A stretch of 8,076 bases of DNA, from the NCBI GenBank assembly GCA_003232595.1, contig QIIJ01000478.1, positions 1-8,076 of the forward strand. Direction: 5' to 3'. The notes beneath the pieces were generated by a model. That model was not told where the DNA came from, made no database searches, and saw only the letters and a program-made list of their open reading frames with translations. The translations under genes were made by a program, and so were the position numbers. Below, in pieces: positions 1 to 5,136 of the stretch (within the stretch, counting starts at the first letter, position 1; each line of letters starts with the position of its first letter). Source of the stretch: Aurantimonadaceae bacterium (GTDB lineage: Bacteria; Pseudomonadota; Alphaproteobacteria; Rhizobiales; Rhizobiaceae).

Positions 1-6
1 TTTTAA

Positions 7-2160
7 CTATTTCCACACCAGATGGGCAATAACATTTTCGATCATTCGCTGACCTGCTGCACCGCCAAGCGTCATGATACTTTCAGGATGAAACTGCACG
101 GCAGCGACCGGTTCCGATTTGTGCTCAATGCCCATGATGATGCCGTCTTCAGTTTCCGCCGTGATAATAAAATCCTGCGAAAGCGTCGCAGGGTCGGCAA
201 AAACCGAGTGATAGCGCCCGACGGTCACATCATTGTCAAGACCGGAAAACACCTTGCCCGGATCGTTGATACGGATGCGTGAGGGTTTACCATGCATCGG
301 CACTGCAAGCTGGCGCAATTCTCCACCCCAGGCCTCGGCAATCGCCTGCAATCCGAGACAAACACCAAACAGCGGAATGCCGCGTTTGCGTACATGGCCA
401 ATTGTTGCCTTGCAGTCAAAATCTTCAGGTCGCCCCGGCCCCGGCGACATCACCACAAGATCAGGCGCGACCTTGTCGAACACCGCGCCATCAACAGGCA
501 CCCGCACCGTCACAACTTCCGCACCGGTCTGGCGGAAATAATTGGACAATGTGTGGACAAAGGAATCCTCATGGTCGATCAGCAGAATTTTTTTGCCCCT
601 GCCCACCATGGCAGCCCCGCGTCCGGCAGTCGCATCACTTCCAGCCCCCTCCCCGCGAATGGCAGCCAGCATGGCCGAAGCCTTCAACTCGGTTTCCTTT
701 TCCTCCTCGTCAGGATCGGAATCAAACAGCAAAGTGGCACCCGCACGCACCTCGGCCATCCCGTCCTTGATCCGCACGGTGCGAAGCGTCAGCCCGGTGT
801 TCATATCGCCGTTAAAGCCGACAATACCGATTGCCCCGCCATACCAGGCCCGCGGACTGCGCTCATGGGCCTCGATAAACCGCATTGCCCAGAGTTTAGG
901 TGCACCTGTCACCGTCACTGCCCAGGTGTGGGACAAAAAAGCATCAAACGCATCCATGTCCTCGCGCAAGCGGCCCTCGATATGATCAACCGTGTGGATG
1001 AGCTTGGAGTACATTTCGATCTGCCGCCGCCCGATAACCTTGACCGATCCCGGTTCGCAAACCCGGCTTTTGTCGTTGCGATCCACGTCCGAGCACATGG
1101 TCAACTCGCTCTCGTCCTTCTTGGAATTGAGCAGTTTAATCACCTGTTCACTGTCGGCAATGGCGTCTTTTCCGCGCCGGATGGTACCGGAAATCGGACA
1201 GGTCTCGACCCGGCGTCCGGTAACGCGCACAAACATTTCGGGCGAGGCCCCGACCAGATATTCGCTATTACCCAGATTGAAAAAGAACGAATAGGGCGAC
1301 GGGTTGATCTGTTTCAACCGCTTGGCAATGGCCGAAGGCGGATGGGCACATTTTTCGTAAAACACCTGGCCCGGAACTACTTCGAACAGATCGCCGCGTT
1401 TGAATTTTTCCATCGCCGTGCGCACAAGCGCAGCATATTCGCCCGGTTGATGGTCCCCGCGTGGCAGGTCGTTTTTCGCAGCCACAAACGGCACATCATC
1501 CCCCTCGCGCGGCAGGCCTGTAGTCGATTTTCCACCGATCTCGAAGTCATATCGATCATGCCATGCTTCGGCCGAATGATGATCAACCACCAGAATTTCA
1601 TCCGGCAGATAAAGCACCAGATCACGTTGATCATCAGGGCGCTCCAGCGAAAACTCAATCGGGTCAAACTGGAATGTCAGATCATAGCCAAAGGCACCAT
1701 AAAGCCCGAGATTGGCATCCTCCGGCGATTTGAACAGACTAACAATGCTGCGCAGAACCGAAAATACGGTTGCCGCACGCGAACGTTCATCCTCGTTGAG
1801 AATCCTGTCAGGCGTTTTGACCGTCAGATCAATGCGGGCGTCGCTGTGAGAGATTTGCGCGATATCCTTGTGCCCTTCCAGCACTGCACCAATCGCATCA
1901 AGCAAAACTTCACCGCGCGCATTAAACGCCTCAAGCCACATGACACGGCCCCGTGCGGTTATTCCCAATGGCGGGTCGATAATGGCCGTATCCCAGCGGG
2001 TATAACGGCCCGGATATTCATAGTTGGAGGAAAGCACCGCGCCACGACGGCGGTCGAGTTTGTCCACATAGGACTGAACGGCGTTATCATAGGGTGTCGA
2101 AGACCGGGTCCGGCTAATCACAACACCGCCTTCAGTTTTATAGGTTTCATCCGCTTGCAT
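7..2160 (-). CDS. trpE(G): Anthranilate synthase, fused TrpE-TrpG (component I plus glutamine amidotransferase)
   Basis: This enzyme makes anthranilate from chorismate and glutamine, the first committed step of tryptophan synthesis, in the cytoplasm. The 717-aa chain carries both subunits. Residues about 1-500 are the chorismate-binding TrpE part. It has VLSSNYEYPGRY (42-53) in the Trp-feedback region, NPSPYSFFF (286-294), ETCPISGT (319-326), CSDVDRND (356-363), TVTGAPK (416-422) and a GATLLFDSDPDEE block near 474. After a linker (about 503-522) comes a class I glutaminase: MSPGPGRPED (571-580), nucleophile Cys601 in FGVCLGLQAIA, and His691/Glu693 in QFHPES. All key residues are intact. The ATG at 2160 is preceded by GGAAAG with a 9-nt gap, and the N-terminus matches the Rhizobium pattern. 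Expression is controlled by the trpL attenuator just upstream. The fused form is typical of Rhizobiales, and the whole coding sequence lies inside the window. Confidence 0.97.
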   Translation of the reverse strand: MQADETYKTEGGVVISRTRSSTPYDNAVQSYVDKLDRRRGAVLSSNYEYPGRYTRWDTAIIDPPLGITARGRVMWLEAFNARGEVLLDAIGAVLEGHKDIAQISHSDARIDLTVKTPDRILNEDERSRAATVFSVLRSIVSLFKSPEDANLGLYGAFGYDLTFQFDPIEFSLERPDDQRDLVLYLPDEILVVDHHSAEAWHDRYDFEIGGKSTTGLPREGDDVPFVAAKNDLPRGDHQPGEYAALVRTAMEKFKRGDLFEVVPGQVFYEKCAHPPSAIAKRLKQINPSPYSFFFNLGNSEYLVGASPEMFVRVTGRRVETCPISGTIRRGKDAIADSEQVIKLLNSKKDESELTMCSDVDRNDKSRVCEPGSVKVIGRRQIEMYSKLIHTVDHIEGRLREDMDAFDAFLSHTWAVTVTGAPKLWAMRFIEAHERSPRAWYGGAIGIVGFNGDMNTGLTLRTVRIKDGMAEVRAGATLLFDSDPDEEEKETELKASAMLAAIRGEGAGSDATAGRGAAMVGRGKKILLIDHEDSFVHTLSNYFRQTGAEVVTVRVPVDGAVFDKVAPDLVVMSPGPGRPEDFDCKATIGHVRKRGIPLFGVCLGLQAIAEAWGGELRQLAVPMHGKPSRIRINDPGKVFSGLDNDVTVGRYHSVFADPATLSQDFIITAETEDGIIMGIEHKSEPVAAVQFHPESIMTLGGAAGQRMIENVIAHLVWK

Positions 2161-2195
2161 AGTTGTTCACTTTCCAATTGCTCCGGCACGGACAC

Positions 2196-2226
2196 AAAAA
2201 AACCGCCCGGTATCCCGAAGCGGCTT
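2196..2226 (-). terminator. trp attenuator, intrinsic terminator
   Basis: On the minus strand CCGCTTCGG (2223-2215) pairs with CCGGGCGG (2210-2203) around a GATA loop. The stem has eight pairs including one T-G, with one bulged T, and can be extended outward by AAG against TTT. Seven T residues (2202-2196) follow at once. It lies 36 bases before the trpE(G) start codon and 38 bases after the trpL stop codon, the position expected for a conditional terminator. Confidence 0.9.
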
Positions 2227-2274
2227 CAAATCATGAATACAAACACGAGGAGACAGGCCGCTGTTCAGCAGACC
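2219..2274 (-). promoter_or_regulatory. trp attenuator: competing 1:2 hairpin and 2:3 antiterminator
   Basis: Minus-strand bases 2274 to 2256 (GGTCTGCTGAACAGCGGCC) fold into a 1:2 hairpin with loop GAAC, a single T bulge and about 8 bp. It begins on the last Trp codons. Its 3' arm holds AGCGGC (2262-2257), which is exactly complementary to GCCGCT (2224-2219), the 5' arm of the terminator. If the ribosome stalls on the Trp codons, region 1 is covered and AGCGGC pairs with GCCGCT, so the terminator cannot form. If it reads through to TGA at 2265, the terminator forms. This is the standard attenuation logic, read directly from complementarity; no folding program was run. Confidence 0.82.
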
Positions 2275-2309
2275 CACCACCAGGAAATATTTGCAGTCAC
2301 CATATTCAT
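2265..2309 (-). CDS. trpL: trp operon leader peptide, 14 codons with three tandem Trp
   Basis: The short reading frame translates as MNMVTANISWWWVC followed by TGA. The three TGG codons lie at 2274-2282. It resembles the leader peptide of Rhizobium/Sinorhizobium trpE(G), recalled as having an asparagine-rich start, NIS and then WWW. Its job is to sense charged tRNA-Trp: a ribosome stalled at the Trp codons changes the folding of the downstream leader RNA. An alternative in-frame ATG lies at 2303 (12-codon product). I prefer 2309 because the predicted transcription start falls at about 2309-2310, which makes the mRNA leaderless as reported for S. meliloti trpL. No Shine-Dalgarno sequence is visible, which fits. 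It is too short for ordinary gene callers. Confidence 0.93.
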   Translation of the reverse strand: MNMVTANISWWWVC

Positions 2310-2316
2310 TTAAAAA

Positions 2317-2345
2317 CAGATACAGCCGAAATCGGAAAGGTGCAA
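2317..2345 (-). promoter_or_regulatory. Predicted trpL-trpE(G) promoter
   Basis: The -10 candidate is TATCTG (2322-2317) and the -35 candidate is TTGCAC (2345-2340), with a 17-bp spacer. The -35 box matches the sigma-70 consensus only moderately (TTG conserved). The calculated transcription start is at about 2310-2309, on the first ATG of trpL. This agrees with the leaderless trpL reported in S. meliloti and supports both calls. No obvious repressor site overlaps it. Confidence 0.6.
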
Positions 2346-2405
2346 GGGGGTGTTGACGAATGGGATGGGGTTTCGTGATTTGGTTTGTCATACTGCGCCA
2401 ACAGG

Positions 2406-2466
2406 CTGCGAAGAGCAGTCCGGTGCCAATGCACCGCCCCCGCGGAGGCCCAATGCGCAGCATTGG
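2406..2466. other. Cluster of three short inverted repeats, possible structured RNA
   Basis: Three small perfect hairpins follow each other: CTGC/GCAG (2406-2409 and 2415-2418, loop GAAGA), GGTGC/GCACC (2422-2426 and 2431-2435, loop CAAT) and CCAATG/CATTGG (2450-2455 and 2461-2466, loop CGCAG). Because the stems are palindromic they could form in RNA from either strand. No promoter, terminator or convincing coding frame assigns the region to a known RNA family. It could be a small RNA gene, part of the 3' end of the upstream operon, or upstream DNA of the trp promoter. Confidence 0.3.
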
Positions 2467-2520
2467 AATGGCCGCGAGCGAAAACAAGAAGCGTGGCGGG
2501 ACCAAGACCGCGTCGGGGAT

Positions 2521-2572
2521 AAAACTGAAATAACAGGAGACCCGATACGGGCGGATTGGACCGGGTCTCCTG
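2521..2572 (-). terminator. Candidate terminator of the AAA-ATPase operon
   Basis: CAGGAGACCCG (2572-2562 on the minus strand) and CGGGTCTCCTG (2544-2534) form a perfect 11-bp stem with a 17-nt loop. On the minus strand it is followed by TTATTTCAGTTTT, a T-rich but interrupted tract. It is the strongest hairpin between the DUF2333-like gene (ending at 2731) and the trp promoter, and no T-tract follows it on the plus strand. It is 159 bases past the stop codon, which is rather far, so the role as a terminator is probable but not certain. Confidence 0.5.
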
Positions 2573-2594
2573 AAGCACCTGCTAGGCGCGCAGG

Positions 2595-2640
2595 CAGCAA
2601 TATTGCTGAAGTGTTGCAGGGGGGATCAGCAATATTGTCT
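2595..2640. repeat. Paired palindrome CAGCAATATTGCTG / CAGCAATATTGTCT, 32 bp apart
   Basis: CAGCAATATTGCTG (2595-2608) is a perfect 14-bp palindrome. The second copy, CAGCAATATTGTCT (2627-2640), shares its first 11 bases. The offset is 32 bp, about three helical turns. Since the core is self-complementary, the two copies also make a perfect 12-bp stem, CAATATTGCTGA (2598-2609) with TCAGCAATATTG (2626-2637), around a 16-nt loop rich in C on the minus strand. It may be a two-site operator or an RNA hairpin in the operon 3' region. No regulator is identified. Confidence 0.5.
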
Positions 2641-2730
2641 TGTCAAATGCGAATCAGTTCACAGCCGACACCCCATGTTAAATACTATAAGTTGCATTTT
2701 GTAAATACGCTATCTTTAAGAGTATCGTCA

Positions 2731-3837
2731 TTACCTTTTGAGTACATCCCGGATTTCAACAAGGTTGGCCCGCACGCCGTGCAGGTAGACACCAATAGTT
2801 GCAAGATGCGACGGCATAATAAATGCGGATTCAGATCCATTGGAGATAATAAGCGGCTGTACGTTCAGCGCCGACCGCAACTGTTCCTTGGTCTTTTCCC
2901 AGGTTCTTTGCAAAGCTCGTTCAGAGAAAACAGCGCCAAAATCACTGTGCGTTGCTCTGACAATGCCATTATAGGCATAGAGCTGGCCATAGGCGAACCA
3001 GAATCTGTCATCCGCCCTGGTATCAAACCAACCGGCATCAGAATATTCCATCCGGGCCCTCAGCAAATCGGAGGTCGAGCCGATATCACCGACGATTCTG
3101 TCGATAAACTCCAGCAGATTATCGGCCCGGGCATCCATGGTTGCTTCACAGCGAACCATCCGTTCGTTAAATTTGCGGAAGTTTTTTATTGCGCTCCTGA
3201 ATTTTCGCGGCGCCGGTTGCTGCAAACCACCACTTCCCACGTACCATGCATCCTCATCATAATGGATATCGCTGCGGGCATCCTGCAGGTTTTGGTCAAT
3301 TTGCGATGTTCCGCGAACACGGGCAATCTTATCCACAAGCTCAACGGCAGTTCTGCGCACCGCGCGGTTTATGCCAAGTTGAAACGCGGCCTTGTTGTCC
3401 AGAAATGGTGTGCGTTTCCAGGAAAGCCCAAACAAACCGAGTTTGGTAAGCAGCTTGGAAGGCATCCATTCGTTCTGATTGACATTAAAATCAACAAGAT
3501 CGGCAGTCACTTCAACAATTGCCGATGGTACGCATGTTTTGGAGCCTTCCCCGCCAATGAGATCACCCGGTGCAATCTTGCGGTCTTCAAACTTGTAGTT
3601 TTCGGCATATTCAGGATCAAATCCGACCCAGCGTTGGGTATTGTAAATAAAGTATCCGTAAGACACCACAAGCGTAAGGAATATGATCAGCAGGGGGCCT
3701 CTGATCAGCCACTTCTGGCGTTTGTACCATCGCCTTATCGTAACAAACGGCCACAATATCCAGGCAATCACGATGCCGATGCCACGACCGATCTGATAAA
3801 ATATCTGCGAAACAAAGTCTATTACGGGGTCAAGCAT
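2731..3837 (-). CDS. DUF2333-like membrane-anchored protein
   Basis: This 368-aa protein resembles the DUF2333 family, judged from recalled pattern: VDFNVNQNEWMPS (115-127), LGLFGLSWKRTPFLDNKAAF (133-152), RRTAVELVDKIARVRGTS (161-178), MDARADNLLEF (234-244), GWFDTRADDRFWFAYGQLYA (269-288) and a C-terminal block with IMPSHLATIGVY (340-351). The family has no established function. Two hydrophobic segments lie at about 18-35 and 48-66, separated by a basic stretch (RRWYKRQKWLIR, 35-46). The positive-inside rule then places the large C-terminal part in the periplasm, if the first segment really spans the membrane. The ATG at 3837 has AAAGGA upstream with a 5-nt gap. It is the last gene of the cluster, 9 bases after the 425-aa gene. 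Length is usual for the family. Confidence 0.82.
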   Translation of the reverse strand: MLDPVIDFVSQIFYQIGRGIGIVIAWILWPFVTIRRWYKRQKWLIRGPLLIIFLTLVVSYGYFIYNTQRWVGFDPEYAENYKFEDRKIAPGDLIGGEGSKTCVPSAIVEVTADLVDFNVNQNEWMPSKLLTKLGLFGLSWKRTPFLDNKAAFQLGINRAVRRTAVELVDKIARVRGTSQIDQNLQDARSDIHYDEDAWYVGSGGLQQPAPRKFRSAIKNFRKFNERMVRCEATMDARADNLLEFIDRIVGDIGSTSDLLRARMEYSDAGWFDTRADDRFWFAYGQLYAYNGIVRATHSDFGAVFSERALQRTWEKTKEQLRSALNVQPLIISNGSESAFIMPSHLATIGVYLHGVRANLVEIRDVLKR

Positions 3838-3846
3838 GGAAATCCT

Positions 3847-5124
3847 TTACAAATCAAACAGGCGTTTGCGATATTTCGCCTTGTTGGAGAAATAGTCCTT
3901 GCGGATGCGCTTCACAACATATTGCCGGTACTTTTTCGGCCAGCTCATATAGTCCACATAAAACGCGGGCTTGTTGAAAACAAACCGGCTCATAAAATCA
4001 AACGGCACATAGTCGGCAATCAACCGATTGACCAGCCATTGATCCGGGTGACCGGGTTTCGCCCGCGACAGCAAAAACCGGCCGCGCGCATCAATTTCTT
4101 CAAGTTCAATCCGCGACCAGTTGGAAAGCTCGCGTTTTGCCCAGTTGAGAAACGGCAATGTGCCCTCACTTTCAAAGATTTCCGTGTTGCGGTTGACAAA
4201 AGACTTGATCCAGCGCCGGTCGCTGGTTGGTTTTTCATCCGGTGCAATTTCGGCTGCAATGCTGCCAACAAGCATATCGGCACGGTGTTCGATAAAGTCA
4301 CTTTTTTCAATCCAGGACCCGCGCGGCACATCCACCCGCCCCGTTTCCAGCAAAAACCGATAAACAAGCTCATCATCACGGACATCAATATAACTCACCT
4401 GCCAGGGCCGCGAGCGTTTAAAACCGGGCGCAGAAGGGTCGCAAATAACGGTTGTCTGTTTTTGATCGATAAATATATACAGCCCGCCAAAATGCCGGGT
4501 CCAGAAAGTGTTCTGCCGAAAAATCACCTCCTCCGGCACCAGTCGGTTCTGGCGGATATCGCCGGTCGATGTGGCCAGATCGACCATCCGATTGAGCATT
4601 TTGTCATTGCGCCAGGCATCAGGCTGCTTTTTCAGTCGGTCAACCAGTGTACGCAATTCGGTTGCCTGGGCGGTCAGATCATTGGCGGTAAAAACCTTGA
4701 ACTCGACCTGTTCGATCGAAAGAAGATCTTCAATCGTTTCCGCCTCAAGCACCGAATCTTCTATCTCCCCGTAAAGCACATCCTTGATCGTCAGCACCTT
4801 GATGACCTTGGCGTTTTTCTCAAAAAACAAGTGCATCAGCTGACCGGTATTGGAAAATGCGGTATGAATAACCGGCAGTTTCAGCTGATCCGGAGAAAGA
4901 ATCACAAACCGGCGGTTGATCAGTTTGGGATCAAGATAAGACTTGTCACCAAGCTCCTCAGCCACTTCAGGCGAATAGCCGACCATATCGATACGAAATT
5001 TTTTGAGTTTTGTTTCTGGCAGGCCAAATCCCTTGAGCGCCTGATTATAGCGCTCAATGAGATGGGGTTCTGCAATTGTCAGCAGTTCCCCGTTTATCAG
5101 CTTGTATTCTTCCAGAAGTTCCAT
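3847..5124 (-). CDS. Conserved-looking protein of unknown function (425 aa), partner of the AAA ATPase
   Basis: I do not recognise a characterised family. It may be the alphaproteobacterial family labelled DUF6638, but that is a weak memory. The protein is soluble in appearance, with no signal peptide and no membrane segment. The first half alternates helices and strands, with an acidic stretch near 117-140 (YGEIEDSVLEAETIEDLLSI). A helical segment follows at about 151-175. The middle holds an aromatic-rich block (FWTRHFGGLYIFID, about 208-221). The C-terminal 45 residues are strongly basic and aromatic (WPKKYRQYVVKRIRKDY), which could contact nucleic acid, membrane or a protein partner. It starts 12 bases after the ATPase stop codon and has no strong Shine-Dalgarno sequence, so translational coupling to the ATPase is likely. 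A stoichiometric partner or adaptor is the simplest idea, but it is inference. Confidence 0.85.
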   Translation of the reverse strand: MELLEEYKLINGELLTIAEPHLIERYNQALKGFGLPETKLKKFRIDMVGYSPEVAEELGDKSYLDPKLINRRFVILSPDQLKLPVIHTAFSNTGQLMHLFFEKNAKVIKVLTIKDVLYGEIEDSVLEAETIEDLLSIEQVEFKVFTANDLTAQATELRTLVDRLKKQPDAWRNDKMLNRMVDLATSTGDIRQNRLVPEEVIFRQNTFWTRHFGGLYIFIDQKQTTVICDPSAPGFKRSRPWQVSYIDVRDDELVYRFLLETGRVDVPRGSWIEKSDFIEHRADMLVGSIAAEIAPDEKPTSDRRWIKSFVNRNTEIFESEGTLPFLNWAKRELSNWSRIELEEIDARGRFLLSRAKPGHPDQWLVNRLIADYVPFDFMSRFVFNKPAFYVDYMSWPKKYRQYVVKRIRKDYFSNKAKYRKRLFDL

Positions 5125-5136
5125 TGTCGATATGGT

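Larger units (their letters stand above)
2196..2309 (-). ncRNA. trp leader RNA / attenuator transcript (rnTrpL-like)
   Basis: The stretch from the predicted transcription start to the end of the U-tract is about 114 nt and contains trpL plus the attenuator hairpins. In S. meliloti the terminated leader of about 110 nt (rnTrpL, also called RcsR1) is an sRNA that pairs with trpDC and other mRNAs, and the leader peptide itself has reported trans functions. The layout here is the same: leaderless start, WWW codons, 1:2 hairpin, antiterminator region and intrinsic terminator. Attenuation in cis is well supported by the sequence. A trans-acting role is inference from homology. Confidence 0.8.
2347..2730. 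other. Intergenic region without a supported protein gene
   Basis: About 385 bases lie between the trp promoter and the stop codon of the DUF2333-like gene. Open frames here are short, have no good start signal and give low-complexity translations, so I call no protein. The content is the inverted repeats listed separately (2406-2466, 2521-2572, 2595-2640). The part from 2645 to 2730 is AT-rich and shows no clear hairpin or gene. Confidence 0.6.

Noticed and set aside
292..2313. A 673-codon open frame on the plus strand, antisense to trpE(G)
   Set aside because: It lies in exact codon register with trpE(G), so its stops would need TTA, CTA or TCA codons in trpE(G), which are rarely used here. 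The translation is rich in His, Arg and Gln with no recognisable domain. It is a by-product of codon bias.
2163..2378. 71-codon plus-strand frame over the trp leader
   Set aside because: It is antisense to the attenuator with no ribosome-binding site or recognisable protein features.
2167..2505. 112-codon minus-strand frame across the trp promoter and leader
   Set aside because: It overlaps the promoter, trpL (in another frame) and the terminator, and its translation looks like non-coding sequence.
2436..2543. Cobalamin-riboswitch-like pieces on the plus strand: GCCCCCGC (2436-2443) and CAGGAGACC (2534-2542) at a plausible distance
   Set aside because: The conserved bases after GCCCCCGC and the middle boxes are missing, CAGGAGACC is explained by the 11-bp inverted repeat, and no plus-strand gene lies downstream.
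2641..2646. Perfect TTGACA on the minus strand next to the palindrome pair
   Set aside because: Seventeen bases downstream there is only a C-run and no -10-like hexamer, so I do not call a promoter.
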